Below are positions 1-8,427 of a DNA stretch of 64,000 bases, in pieces; position 1 is the first letter of the stretch; each line of letters opens with the position of its first letter. The stretch spans positions 305,232 to 369,231 of the forward strand of contig JAQYTT010000002.1 of assembly GCA_029433155.1 (NCBI GenBank), written 5' to 3'. The notes beneath the pieces were generated by a model that ran no database searches, had not been told where the DNA came from, and saw only the letters and a program-made list of their open reading frames with translations. The translations under genes and the position numbers were made by a program. Origin of the DNA: Lactobacillaceae bacterium L1_55_11. Its GTDB lineage: Bacteria; Bacillota; Bacilli; Lactobacillales; Lactobacillaceae.

Positions 1-40
1 GGCACCAGAAGCCACCGCCTTACCGCTTGGCTAAGGGGCA
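1..40 (-). tRNA. tRNA-Gln (anticodon CUG), 5' half, cut by the window edge
   Basis: Read on the minus strand from position 40, the sequence gives a 7-nt acceptor strand (TGCCCCT), TA, a 3-bp D stem GCC/GGC around an AAGCGGTAA loop, then anticodon stem GTGGC, loop TTCTGGT and the start of the 3' strand (GCC). The anticodon in the loop is CTG (positions 8-6), so this reads CAG glutamine codons. The anticodon 3' strand beyond three bases, the T arm and the acceptor 3' end lie outside the window. A promoter sits just upstream at 53-81. Confidence 0.85.
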
Positions 41-52
41 AGTACTCAATAT

Positions 53-81
53 ATGTTACAGAAAAGTATTCTATTTTGCAA
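53..81 (-). promoter_or_regulatory. Promoter of the tRNA-Gln gene
   Basis: On the minus strand a TTGCAA -35 (76-81) is followed by a 17-bp spacer and a TAACAT -10 (53-58). The predicted start would fall about 6 nt before the tRNA 5' end, typical of a stable-RNA gene with a short leader. Confidence 0.55.
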
Positions 82-149
82 GCCCATTTCTTAGAAATAT
101 TGGAATTTTAGCTAAATCCAGACCACTAGGGTGTATCGGCTTATCTAAC

Positions 150-178
150 TTGAAAATCATAGCTAGACCAATTATAAT
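150..178 (+). promoter_or_regulatory. Promoter of the GntR-family gene
   Basis: TTGAAA (150-155), 17-bp spacer, TATAAT (173-178). It lies in an AT-rich 216-base gap (41-256) that otherwise holds only the tRNA promoter. A Shine-Dalgarno (AGGAAG, 243-248) precedes the ATG at 257. I see no clear GntR operator palindrome between promoter and gene. Confidence 0.7.
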
Positions 179-256
179 CGAGTCAAGTAGAGACAGTGAT
201 TGGCCCTGGTTTTGATACGGACCTATTTGTGACTCAGATGTTAGGAAGTTTTCAGG

Positions 257-955
257 ATGGCAATACCACGATATATTCAAATTCATAACGAGATTCGCGA
301 GCGGATTGCGGCAGGGGAGTGGAAGACCAACCAGCGCCTACCAGCTGAGCGAGACTTGGCTGAAGATTTCAAGGTATCACGGATGACGCTACGCCAGGCC
401 ATCCAGACCCTGGTCGATGAGGGTATCCTGGAGCGTAAGGTTGGTTCCGGAACTTACGTAGCTAAGAAAAAGATTTCCGAGCGGGCTCTTGGAATGACCA
501 GCTTTACTGAACTACTTGAAAAGACTGGTCACCAGCCGCAGACGGTCACCATTAGTTATAAGGTGACCACGCCCTCGGTTTCCCAGTTGGAACATCTCCA
601 GTTAAAGCCTGATGACGAAGTCCTGGTCATGGAGCGATTGCGCCTGGGTGATGACGAGCCCATCTTACTGGAGCAAACCACCTTACCAGTCAAGTTGGTC
701 GAAAACTTCACTCGTTCGAGTTTGACTGAGTCCCTGTATGCGACCCTGATTGAGGCCGGTATCCAACCTGGCCGGGCCGAACAGACTGTGACGGCCACCC
801 TGGCCACGGAGCGGTTGGCTGATCTGCTAGACATCAAACGCGGTGACCCGATTCTCTCCGTTCGTCAGGTCTCCTATGATCAAAACAACGTACCCTTTGA
901 ATACGTTCAATCCTTTTACGTAGGTGAGCGCTTCGAATTCAAATTAATCCGTTAA
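257..955 (+). CDS. GntR-family transcriptional regulator with UTRA effector domain
   Basis: A 232-residue regulator of the HutC/NagR type. The N-terminal winged helix-turn-helix (about residues 3-70) contains the family pattern RLPAERDLAEDFKVSRMTLR; the rest (about 90-230) fits a UTRA small-molecule-binding domain, which in relatives binds sugar phosphates, histidine derivatives or fatty-acid signals. The gene is monocistronic, with its own promoter (150-178) and a shared bidirectional terminator (954-984), and it converges on the methionine import operon. No sugar-utilisation genes flank it, so the effector and targets cannot be read from context. The ATG at 257 has a good Shine-Dalgarno 8 nt upstream. 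Confidence 0.85.
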   Translation: MAIPRYIQIHNEIRERIAAGEWKTNQRLPAERDLAEDFKVSRMTLRQAIQTLVDEGILERKVGSGTYVAKKKISERALGMTSFTELLEKTGHQPQTVTISYKVTTPSVSQLEHLQLKPDDEVLVMERLRLGDDEPILLEQTTLPVKLVENFTRSSLTESLYATLIEAGIQPGRAEQTVTATLATERLADLLDIKRGDPILSVRQVSYDQNNVPFEYVQSFYVGERFEFKLIR

Positions 956-984
956 AAAAGACCGGCAGAAGCCGGTCTTTTTTT
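954..984. terminator. Bidirectional rho-independent terminator between the GntR gene and metI
   Basis: GACCGGC / GCCGGTC stem with an AGAA loop, A-run on the left and seven Ts on the right, so it works for both converging genes. Confidence 0.9.
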
Positions 985-1678
985 ATTTGTGGTTGAGGCG
1001 CTTGGCCAGGTAGTCACCAACTAACTGGACAATCAAGACAAAGATTAACACCAGGAAGGTGGCCACGACGGTCGTATCATTGGCGAAACGGTTATAACCA
1101 TAAGCGATGGCCATGTTACCTAAACCGCCGGCACCAATGGCACCGGCCATGGCGGTCAAACCAATCAGACTAATCAGGGTCACGGTTGACACCCGGATAA
1201 TTTCTGAACGACCCTCGCGCAGGTAAACGCCAAAGACGATTTCATTAAAGGTTGAACCGACGGCCTGGGCGGCTTCCACAATACCCGAATCAACCTCGCT
1301 CAAAGCGACCTGAATCTGGCGGGCATAGAAGGGGAAGACTCCTAAGGAAAGGGGTACCAGGGCGGCCGTAGAACCAATCTGAGTCCCAACAATCAACTTA
1401 GTGAAAGGCGCAATGAAGGCCAGCAAGATAATGAAGGGAATGGCACGGAAGACCGAAACAACCTTATCAAAGATCCAGAAGAGGACCCGGTTAGGCGTAA
1501 TCCCGCGCGGACTGGTCACAATCAGGCCAAAGCCAAAGATCAGGCCCAGAATACCACCAAAGATGGCTGACCAGAAGGTCATGTACAGGGTCTGGACAAT
1601 GGCTGTCCACCAACCAGTATCGCCACCCCAGCCTTGGTAAATCACATTGGGAAAGGTTTGTTGAATCCAATTACTCAT
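983..1678 (-). CDS. metI: Methionine ABC transporter permease MetI
   Basis: A 231-residue inner-membrane permease of the MetI family with about five hydrophobic segments and the permease EAA loop near residues 134-155 ([10 protein letters not shown]...). It forms the membrane channel of the MetNIQ importer, which takes up methionine. Length matches the family. Its start overlaps the end of metN by 4 nt, so the two are probably translationally coupled. It is the last gene of the operon metQ - M20 peptidase - metN - metI and ends at the terminator at 954-984. Expression is expected to follow the Met T-box upstream of metQ. Confidence 0.93.
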   Translation of the reverse strand: MSNWIQQTFPNVIYQGWGGDTGWWTAIVQTLYMTFWSAIFGGILGLIFGFGLIVTSPRGITPNRVLFWIFDKVVSVFRAIPFIILLAFIAPFTKLIVGTQIGSTAALVPLSLGVFPFYARQIQVALSEVDSGIVEAAQAVGSTFNEIVFGVYLREGRSEIIRVSTVTLISLIGLTAMAGAIGAGGLGNMAIAYGYNRFANDTTVVATFLVLIFVLIVQLVGDYLAKRLNHK

Positions 1679-2763
1679 ACTGTTTGCGTTCCTTTCAAGA
1701 CTTCTACTGCCACGCCTTGATCAGCTAAGTAGGCCAGGGCCTGCTCCAGGCTACTTGGCTCACCACCCAGGATAACCAGGAGGGAACCGACTTCTTCACC
1801 CTGGAGCACTTCCACGTTTCCATACAGAATATTAGCAACCACGTTGAACTTGTCGTAGAGACTGGTAATCAGTGGCTCGTCAGCATTGTTACCGGAATAG
1901 GTCAGACGGGCAAAGACCTGCTGTCCCTCATTGAGTTCTTGGATAACTGGTTGCTGACTAATCACGTCAATGGCCCGGTCAATGTTGGTGGCCGTTTCGA
2001 TGAATTCACGAGTTAGTTGCTCCTCTGGTTGGGCAAAAATCTCCAACAGAGATCCGCGCTCAATGATTTGGCCATCTTGCATGACCGCCACCTTGTTGGC
2101 GACTTCCTTAACGGCTTGCATTTCGTGGGTAATCAAAACGATGGTCAGACCGTACTCTTCGTTGAGCTTTTTCAGCAGGGCCAAAATCTGATTGGTCGTC
2201 TTAGGGTCTAGGGCCGAAGTGGCCTCATCAGAAATTAAGATCTCAGGATCATTGGCCAGAGCCCGGGCGATGGCCACCCGCTGCTTTTGTCCACCAGATA
2301 GCTGGGAAGGGTACTGGTCCTTACGGTCGGTCAAATCAACCAACTCCAAGAGCTCAGTAACCTTAGCATCCTTGTCTTCCTTGGAAAGTTTACTGTTTTG
2401 CAGGGCGAAGGCGACGTTTTCTGACACAGTCCGCTCGTTAAGCAGGTTAAAGTGCTGGAAGATCATGCCAATCTTACGACGCTTGTCCCGTAGCTCCTTG
2501 GCACCAATTTGAACCCGGTGGGCGCTGGGGTTGTTAGCCTTAAAGAAGGTAGTGCCGTTAACCACGACGGTCCCACTGGTTGGAATTTGCAGCAGGTTAA
2601 TGACCCGGACCAGGGTTGACTTACCGGCCCCGGAATAACCAACGATTCCGTAGACATCACCCTTTTCGACCTCCAAGGACACGCTTTTAACGGCCTCGAT
2701 GGTCTTCTTCTTTTGCTTGAAGGTGACGTTGATGTTTTGTAATGAAATAATAGGTTCGCTCAT
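1675..2763 (-). CDS. metN: Methionine ABC transporter ATP-binding protein MetN
   Basis: A 362-residue ABC ATPase. Walker A (GYSGAGKST, residues 42-50), signature LSGGQKQR and Walker B with [11 protein letters not shown] are intact. The extra C-terminal ~80 residues fit the ACT-like NIL domain that binds methionine and inhibits transport in MetN proteins. It energises MetI. The start lies 6 nt after the stop of the upstream peptidase gene and has no strong Shine-Dalgarno, which suggests translational coupling. It overlaps metI by 4 nt. Confidence 0.94.
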   Translation of the reverse strand: MSEPIISLQNINVTFKQKKKTIEAVKSVSLEVEKGDVYGIVGYSGAGKSTLVRVINLLQIPTSGTVVVNGTTFFKANNPSAHRVQIGAKELRDKRRKIGMIFQHFNLLNERTVSENVAFALQNSKLSKEDKDAKVTELLELVDLTDRKDQYPSQLSGGQKQRVAIARALANDPEILISDEATSALDPKTTNQILALLKKLNEEYGLTIVLITHEMQAVKEVANKVAVMQDGQIIERGSLLEIFAQPEEQLTREFIETATNIDRAIDVISQQPVIQELNEGQQVFARLTYSGNNADEPLITSLYDKFNVVANILYGNVEVLQGEEVGSLLVILGGEPSSLEQALAYLADQGVAVEVLKGTQTV

Positions 2764-2769
2764 AGTCGC

Positions 2770-4140
2770 TTAGCGTGCTACTGCACTTTCCTTTCTGGGT
2801 TTCACCGGCTGGTTGGCAAAGCTAGCAATGACTGCCTTAGTGAAATCGATGTTTTCGTAATAGTCCACCAGGCGGATGTTTTCATTGGGCGCGTGGTCGT
2901 AGGTGTCAGGATAGCCCACGCCAAAGCCAACGATCGGGGCACCAAGGGCCTGGTAGGCGTAGTTCATTGGACCTGTTCCAGCCGAAGTGGGGGAAACCAC
3001 TGGCTGACCTGGGTAGAAGTTTGAGGCCGTATCAATGATTTGCTGAATGGCTGGGTCGGACATATCGCTGCGATAGCCACCCTGACCCAAGGTTTTAGTA
3101 ACTTCTAGGTCTTCAAAGCCCTGCGCTTCAAGGTAATCCTTAATCCGCTGTAAGGTGACATCGGGGTCCATGCCGGGTACCAGGCGGGCTTCTAACTTAG
3201 CGCTGGCCTGGGCGGGCAGAACGGTTTTCACACCAGGTCCTTCGTAGCCACTGCTAATGCCTTCGATGCTCAAACTTGGCTCAAAGTAGAGCGCCTGCTT
3301 CCAGTCATCACCCCGCAAATCGGTCAGCAGGGGACTTTCAACCTCGTATTCGCGGATAAAGGCTTCCCGTTCGATGGGGAGTTGGGCGATTAGGTCCTTT
3401 TCCCGCTGATTAGGTTCTTGTACTTCATCGTAGAAATGGGGGACCTGGATTCGGCCCTCTTGATCAAAGAGGGTGGCTAGCCCCTGGCTGAGCCGCCAGG
3501 CCGCTGAGTTAACCACCGTGGCCAGGGAAGAATGCAGGTCAGCGGCTGCGGTTTTGGAACTGATATCAAAGGTCACGATGCCCTTGGTCCCACCAACGAG
3601 CTGGATGCGGTCGTGGGCGTCTTTAGCACCGGACTCCCAGATAACTAAGTCGGCCTCGATTTCAGGGTGCCGGTTGAAGTAGTCATCCAGGTGCTGGGAG
3701 GCGGATTCTTCTGAGCCTTCAATGATGAAGGTAATGTTCACCGGCAGTTGGTCCTGGTGCTCGTCGAGGTACTCGGCTAAGGCCGTCAAGCGGGCGGTAA
3801 TGTTGCCTTTGTCATCATCAACCCCGCGGCCAATGAGATGACCGTCTTTTTCGGTCAAGGTCCAGGGGTCACTGTCCCAAAGGTCAAAGGGTTCGGCCGG
3901 CTGAACATCGTAGTGGTTGTAGATGACCAGGTTCTTGGCCTCAGGGTTGGGACTGTCAAAGTGGGCAATCACCAAGGGCGCAAAGTAGCGGTCATCGATT
4001 TCAACCTGGCCACCTAAATTGGCCAGGGCCTGGCCTAAAATCTTAGCGGTTTCAGGCAGGTGCTCGCGCTTAGCCGATACGCTGGGAATGGCCACCAGCT
4101 GCTTTAGTAGTTCAAGGTATTGCTTACGGAATGGGGTCAT
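2770..4140 (-). CDS. M20-family metallopeptidase (dipeptidase-like) inside the methionine import operon
   Basis: A 456-residue zinc aminopeptidase/dipeptidase of family M20 (CNDP-like). Visible metal and catalytic signatures are HYDVQP (His76, Asp78), GRGVDDDKG (Asp near 109) and EGSEES (Glu144/Glu145), plus a late HAPNENI histidine motif. The middle third fits the dimerisation/lid domain. It has no signal peptide, so it is probably cytosolic and cleaves short imported peptides. It lies between metQ and metNI, starts with ATG after an AAGGAG site, and should be induced with methionine import. The specific substrate cannot be told from sequence. Confidence 0.88.
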   Translation of the reverse strand: MTPFRKQYLELLKQLVAIPSVSAKREHLPETAKILGQALANLGGQVEIDDRYFAPLVIAHFDSPNPEAKNLVIYNHYDVQPAEPFDLWDSDPWTLTEKDGHLIGRGVDDDKGNITARLTALAEYLDEHQDQLPVNITFIIEGSEESASQHLDDYFNRHPEIEADLVIWESGAKDAHDRIQLVGGTKGIVTFDISSKTAAADLHSSLATVVNSAAWRLSQGLATLFDQEGRIQVPHFYDEVQEPNQREKDLIAQLPIEREAFIREYEVESPLLTDLRGDDWKQALYFEPSLSIEGISSGYEGPGVKTVLPAQASAKLEARLVPGMDPDVTLQRIKDYLEAQGFEDLEVTKTLGQGGYRSDMSDPAIQQIIDTASNFYPGQPVVSPTSAGTGPMNYAYQALGAPIVGFGVGYPDTYDHAPNENIRLVDYYENIDFTKAVIASFANQPVKPRKESAVAR

Positions 4141-4178
4141 AGAGACTCCTTTCTAATCGGGGTTGAGGTGCTATGTAC

Positions 4179-4192
4179 GCGGGCAAGCCCGC
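4179..4192 (-). other. Intercistronic hairpin between metQ and the peptidase gene
   Basis: Perfect GCGGGC-AA-GCCCGC hairpin in the 58-nt gap after metQ. No T-run follows, so it is unlikely to be a terminator; a 3'-end stabiliser that keeps metQ mRNA more abundant than the downstream part is a reasonable guess. Confidence 0.45.
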
Positions 4193-4198
4193 ATTGGA

Positions 4199-5038
4199 TT
4201 ACTTGTTGTAGTCCCAAACAGTGATTTCGGCATCGCCGTATAACTTCTTGACCAGGTCCTTGGTCTTTTGCGTCTGCAAGGACTTCACAACGTCCTTGTA
4301 GGCCTGCTTGTTTTCATCCTTCTTGTTGGCAGCGATGAAGTTGAAGAACTGGGTCGTGTCCTTGTTCAAACCTTCAACGAAGATGGCTGAATCGAAGTTG
4401 ATACCAGCTGACTTGGCGAAGTTGGTGTTGATAACTGCACCAGCAAACTGAGGATCCTTAAGGGACTTAGCCGTTTGTGAGGCATCAACTGGGACAATCT
4501 TAAGGTTCTTAGGGTTGTCAGTGATGTCTTGAGTCGTGGCCTTGTCAGTGTCCTTTAGCTTGATTAGGCCAGCTTCTTGGAGCAAGTGCAGACCACGGTT
4601 TTCGTTGGTCACATCATTGGCCACCGCGATTTGGTCACCGTTCTTGAAGTCATCCTTGTTCTTGTACTTGTCAGAGTAAAGCCGCAGTGGCGTGGTCCAA
4701 GTGTCACCGATGGAAACGATGTCAGTCTTGTGGGCGCTGTTCCAGTTCTTCAAGAATGGATAGTTCTGGAAGGCGTTCAAGTCCACGTCACCATCTGACA
4801 GGGCCTTGTTAGGCTGAGAGTAATCACTAAACTTAACTGTCTTCAAAGTAATGCCGTACTTTTCTTTGGCAGTCTTAGCAACCTCATCCCAGATTTGGTC
4901 CTCGCCCTTATCACCGGACATAACCCCAATCTTTACGACCTGTCCCTTTTCAGCACTGTGGTGGAAGAAACTGAAGTAGCCGATGAGGGCAATTACAATA
5001 ACGACAATGATGCCGATGATGGTCTTTTTCTTGCTCAT
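4199..5038 (-). CDS. metQ: Methionine ABC transporter substrate-binding protein MetQ (NlpA family), membrane-anchored
   Basis: A 279-residue NlpA/MetQ-type binding protein that delivers methionine to MetNI. I choose the ATG at 5038 (MSKKKTIIG) over one 16 codons upstream because an AAGGAGAG site sits just before it. The N-terminus has lysines and one hydrophobic segment (residues 6-22) but no cysteine anywhere, so it lacks the usual lipobox and is probably held by an uncleaved membrane helix or cleaved by signal peptidase I. The rest carries typical family features (GDKGEDQIWDEV, WTTPLRLYS, TNFA). First gene of the operon behind the Met T-box. Confidence 0.92.
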   Translation of the reverse strand: MSKKKTIIGIIVVIVIALIGYFSFFHHSAEKGQVVKIGVMSGDKGEDQIWDEVAKTAKEKYGITLKTVKFSDYSQPNKALSDGDVDLNAFQNYPFLKNWNSAHKTDIVSIGDTWTTPLRLYSDKYKNKDDFKNGDQIAVANDVTNENRGLHLLQEAGLIKLKDTDKATTQDITDNPKNLKIVPVDASQTAKSLKDPQFAGAVINTNFAKSAGINFDSAIFVEGLNKDTTQFFNFIAANKKDENKQAYKDVVKSLQTQKTKDLVKKLYGDAEITVWDYNK

Positions 5039-5088
5039 TTTTCTCTCCTTATGACGCTTACGACCAGTTTGTTTGAATCGTAACAACT

Positions 5089-5130
5089 AAAAAGCCGCTT
5101 CCGTATTCTTATTAAATACAGAAGCGGCTA
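5089..5130 (-). terminator. Leader terminator of the Met T-box
   Basis: On the minus strand AGCCGCTTC...GAAGCGGCT forms a long stem (arms 5115-5129 and 5093-5107) followed by a T-rich run. It directly follows the T-box core and is the OFF structure when charged tRNA is plentiful. Confidence 0.85.
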
Positions 5131-5394
5131 ATCAGCGCGTTACCATTCTGAGTTTTTGTCGTCAGATTACCCTGACGACTGCTCACTAACCATCAGGCAT
5201 CGGGAGATGATCCTAGCCGAATGGTGTGCCGGGTAACGAGGGCCAATCCGTCGCACACTTAACGGTAAACCGATTTGCATGCGCCAATCACAGGTCATTT
5301 TCAGTTACGCACGCACGTGGTTTTCCATCAGCCAACCACTTTCTAGGCTTTGCTTGTAACTTACTTTTCTGCTCAACTTGTTTAATTTGTTAAT
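5089..5394 (-). promoter_or_regulatory. Methionine T-box leader upstream of metQ
   Basis: The 300-nt leader ends in a T-box core, CAGAATGGTAACGCG (core TGGTAACGCG at 5136-5145; canonical is TGGTACCGCG), immediately before a terminator stem. A candidate specifier ATG (minus strand, 5296-5298) sits in a GAAAATGACC loop context. Known biology: Met T-boxes replace the SAM riboswitch for methionine uptake and synthesis genes in Lactobacillales. Uncharged tRNA-Met would stabilise the antiterminator and switch on metQ-peptidase-metNI. The identity of the specifier is inference from position and downstream function. Confidence 0.8.
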
Positions 5395-5400
5395 AAAACT

Positions 5401-5429
5401 ATCATAGCCGGCCACCCGAAACTTGTCAA
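5401..5429 (-). promoter_or_regulatory. Strong promoter of the metQ operon
   Basis: Perfect TTGACA (5424-5429 on the minus strand), 17-bp spacer, TATGAT (5401-5406), about 10 nt before the T-box leader. Confidence 0.85.
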
Positions 5430-5526
5430 ATAGATTTTAATCTGCCTGTAATTTTTGGGTGCTAAAGCCACCGGATGGTGGGACTAACGGGCCAAGTATC
5501 GCCTGATAAACGGCCCATAAAAAAGC

Positions 5527-5555
5527 TAGGCAGGTCAGGATTTCTCTGATATAAT
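5527..5555 (+). promoter_or_regulatory. Promoter of the Mn riboswitch/P-type ATPase transcript
   Basis: TATAAT (5550-5555) with an extended TGA motif just before it and a weaker TAGGCA -35 (5527-5532) at 17 bp. Confidence 0.65.
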
Positions 5556-5569
5556 AACTTCATAAGTTA

Positions 5570-5715
5570 ATTTCTGAGGGAGTAACTGACGAAATGTTCG
5601 TGGCCAAATCGTCAAAGCAAAACAGCAATGTTTTATATCGCGCTTGGCGCCGGTTTGGCATTAAACAGTGAGACTCATATTGGTGCTTTTTAGCATTTGA
5701 TATGGGTCTTTTTTT
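5570..5715 (+). promoter_or_regulatory. yybP-ykoY-type manganese riboswitch with terminator
   Basis: The 5' leader of the cation ATPase shows the yybP-ykoY layout: a 5' GAGGGAGTA element, a GACGA...TCGTC helix (around 5589-5613), a GGCGCCGG segment (5646-5653), and then GTGAGACTCATAT, which forms a terminator with ATATGGGTC plus T7. Family members bind Mn2+ and, when Mn2+ is high, disrupt the terminator to express Mn exporters; the Lactococcus case precedes the P-type ATPase YoaB. I recognise this by pattern, without a covariance search. Confidence 0.75.
5672..5715 (+). terminator. Riboswitch expression-platform terminator
   Basis: GACTCATAT (5672-5680) pairs with ATATGGGTC (5700-5708), the helix continues as GGTGC/GCATT, and seven Ts follow. 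It lies 43 nt before the ATPase start codon. Confidence 0.85.
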
Positions 5716-5758
5716 CGTACAAAATCGACCTAGGAATAGGATAGAAAAAGGAGAGAAT

Positions 5759-8422
5759 ATGTCCACACCGCCATTCTATAACCAGGATGTCGACCAGGTC
5801 TTAAAGGATCTGGACACCAGTCGGCAAAATGGTCTGAGTGATGCTGAAGTTGAGCGTCGCTTAGAAACCAACGGCCCCAACCAGCTTAACGAGGCTAAGT
5901 CGACTAGCCTGGTGCATAAGTTCATTGACCAGTTTAAGGATTTGATGATTGCCATCTTGCTGGTAGCAGCCCTGATTGCGGCCTTCACCGGAGAGCTGAC
6001 CGATGCCATCTTTATCCTGGCCATCGTGATTATTAACGCCCTTTTTGGGGTTTTCCAGGAGGCCAAGGCTGAAGGGGCCATTAATGCTTTAAAGGAAATG
6101 TCAACGCCTAGCGCTAACGTGTTGCGAAATGGACAGGACCGGGAAGTTTCTTCCCGTGACCTGGTCATTGGTGACATTGTATACCTAGAAGCCGGTGATG
6201 TGGTCCCAGCCGACCTACGGATAATTCAGTCCGCCTCCTTGCAGATTGAGGAGTCATCACTGACTGGGGAATCTGTGCCAGTTGATAAGGTGGCTGAGAC
6301 GATTTCTGACCAGGACCTGCCCCTGGGTGACCGCCATAACCTGGCCTTTATGAACAGTAACGTGACCTATGGTCGCGGGGTCGGGGTCGTGGTGGCGACC
6401 GGTATGAGCACTGAAATTGGTCACATCGCCGGGGCTCTGGAAGAGACGGATCAAAACAAGACCCCGCTGCAGGAGAACCTAATCCGCCTGGGCAAGGTTT
6501 TGACTTACATGATCTTAGCGATTGCGGCCATCACCTTCGTGGTCGGCATGTTACGGGGACAAGAGAGCTTCGTTGACATGTTGTTGACTTCAATCTCCCT
6601 GGCCGTGGCCGCCATTCCGGAAGGGTTACCAGCCATCGTTACGGTTACCTTGGCCTTAGGAACCAGCCGGATGGCTGCCCGCCATGCCCTAGTTCGTCGC
6701 CTGCCAGCGGTTGAAACCCTGGGTTCAACCGATATCATTGGTTCCGATAAGACTGGAACCCTGACCCAAAACAAGATGACGGTTGAAAAGCTGGTGGTCA
6801 ACGGTGAACTGGTTGACGCCGCCCACACCGGTGAATTAACCGGCACGGCTGCCCGCCTGGCTGATATCATGGCCTTGAATAATGATACGAAACGGACCAG
6901 CGATGGTTTGATTGGTGATCCGACCGAAACGGCCCTGATTGCCTTTAATGAAAACCACCACCGCGACTTGGACCAGCTCTTTAAGGAAATGCCCCGTGAA
7001 GAGGAAATTCCCTTCGATTCAGAGCGAAAGTTGATGGCGACGGTTAACCCGGCGCCACAAGGCTACCTGGTAACCGTTAAGGGTGCCCCCGACGAATTGT
7101 TAAAGCGGGCCACTCAGATTGAAATTAATGGTCAGGTGGAACCCTTGGACGAGGGAATGCGCCAAAAGCTGTTGGACCTGAACTCACAAATGGCCAAGCA
7201 GGCCCTACGAGTCCTGGCCTTTGCCTACCGGCCAGTCAATAAAATTCCGGCTGAAATGACCAGTGATCAAGTCGAAAAGGACCTGGTCTTTACCGGCTTT
7301 GTCGGCATGATTGATCCTGAGCGTCGCGAAGTTGCCCAGGCCGTAGCCGAGGCCAAGGATGCTGGTATTCGTCCAATTATGATTACCGGTGACCACCGTG
7401 ATACGGCCGCTGCTATCGCCACCCGTTTGGGTATTTTGGCCCCTGGTGACGAGGAAACTGCCGTTATTTCAGGAACTGACCTGGATCAGATGAGCGACGA
7501 AGAGTTTGCTGATAAGGTGACCCAGTACAATGTTTACGCCCGGGTTGCCCCTGAACACAAGGTCAAGATTGTCAAAGCTTGGCAGAACCTCGGCAAGGTG
7601 GTCGCCATGACCGGGGACGGGGTTAACGATGCCCCTGCTCTGAAGACTGCTGACATTGGTATTGCCATGGGTATCACTGGAACGGAAGTTTCCAAGGGTG
7701 CTTCGGACATGGTCCTGGCCGATGACAACTTTGCTACGATTGTTAACGCCGTTGAAGAAGGGCGTAAGGTCTTCCGTAACATCCAGAAGTCACTGCAGTA
7801 CCTGCTGGCTTCTAACTTAGCCGAAGTGATTTCAATCTTTGTCATGACCCTGCTGGGCTGGAATATTTTGGCACCAATTATGATTCTTTGGATTAATCTG
7901 GTGACTGATACCTTGCCAGCGATTGCCATGGGTGTTGAACCAGCTGAGAAGGGGATTATGCAACGTCAGCCGCGTGGCCGTCAGGCTAGCTTCCTTTCCG
8001 GCGGCGTTGGCCCAGCCATTATCTGGCAGGGAACCCTGCAGGCCCTCTTAGTCCTTGGTGTCTACGGCTTTGCCCTGGCCCACCCAGTGCACTCGGGTGA
8101 CGCCGCCGTTCACGGTGATGCCCTGACCATGGCCTTCATGACCTTAGGACTGATGCAGATGTTTAATGCCATTAACGTGAAGTCGGTTTACGGTTCCATG
8201 TTTGGTCCCCAAGCCTTTGCCAACAAGTTCTTCAACTGGGCCCTGGTTGGCTCCCTGGTTGCCATGGCTGCCGTGGTGGTCATCGAACCGCTTAACCCAA
8301 TCTTCCACGTGACCCACTTAGACACATACCAGTGGATTACCGTGCTGATTGCGGCCTTTAGTATCATTGTGCTAGTAGAACTGGTAAAATGGGTCCAACG
8401 TCGATTTTTTCATAAAGGATAA
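5759..8422 (+). CDS. P2A-type cation-transporting ATPase, predicted Mn2+ (or Ca2+) exporter
   Basis: An 887-residue SERCA-like P-type ATPase. The ATG at 5759 is chosen over an in-frame start 19 codons upstream because AAGGAGAG (5747-5754) precedes it and the upstream start lies in the riboswitch terminator. Features in order: cation ATPase N-terminal domain, actuator motif SLTGES, TM4 motif AIPEGLP, phosphorylation site SDKTGT (Asp330), nucleotide-domain KGAPDE, hinge TGDGVNDAP, and a C-terminal bundle of four to six helices. The residue before SDKTGT is Gly where most relatives have Cys (ICSDKTGT). The riboswitch points to Mn2+ efflux, as for YoaB of Lactococcus, rather than Ca2+. Confidence 0.92.
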   Translation: MSTPPFYNQDVDQVLKDLDTSRQNGLSDAEVERRLETNGPNQLNEAKSTSLVHKFIDQFKDLMIAILLVAALIAAFTGELTDAIFILAIVIINALFGVFQEAKAEGAINALKEMSTPSANVLRNGQDREVSSRDLVIGDIVYLEAGDVVPADLRIIQSASLQIEESSLTGESVPVDKVAETISDQDLPLGDRHNLAFMNSNVTYGRGVGVVVATGMSTEIGHIAGALEETDQNKTPLQENLIRLGKVLTYMILAIAAITFVVGMLRGQESFVDMLLTSISLAVAAIPEGLPAIVTVTLALGTSRMAARHALVRRLPAVETLGSTDIIGSDKTGTLTQNKMTVEKLVVNGELVDAAHTGELTGTAARLADIMALNNDTKRTSDGLIGDPTETALIAFNENHHRDLDQLFKEMPREEEIPFDSERKLMATVNPAPQGYLVTVKGAPDELLKRATQIEINGQVEPLDEGMRQKLLDLNSQMAKQALRVLAFAYRPVNKIPAEMTSDQVEKDLVFTGFVGMIDPERREVAQAVAEAKDAGIRPIMITGDHRDTAAAIATRLGILAPGDEETAVISGTDLDQMSDEEFADKVTQYNVYARVAPEHKVKIVKAWQNLGKVVAMTGDGVNDAPALKTADIGIAMGITGTEVSKGASDMVLADDNFATIVNAVEEGRKVFRNIQKSLQYLLASNLAEVISIFVMTLLGWNILAPIMILWINLVTDTLPAIAMGVEPAEKGIMQRQPRGRQASFLSGGVGPAIIWQGTLQALLVLGVYGFALAHPVHSGDAAVHGDALTMAFMTLGLMQMFNAINVKSVYGSMFGPQAFANKFFNWALVGSLVAMAAVVVIEPLNPIFHVTHLDTYQWITVLIAAFSIIVLVELVKWVQRRFFHKG

Positions 8423-8427
8423 GCACC

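Noticed and set aside
71..286. Small overlapping ORFs in the first 256 bases
   Set aside because: They overlap the tRNA promoter and the GntR promoter; no ribosome sites.
5560..5766. 68-residue minus-strand ORF upstream of the ATPase
   Set aside because: Lies entirely over the riboswitch and terminator; no ribosome site, composition unlike coding.
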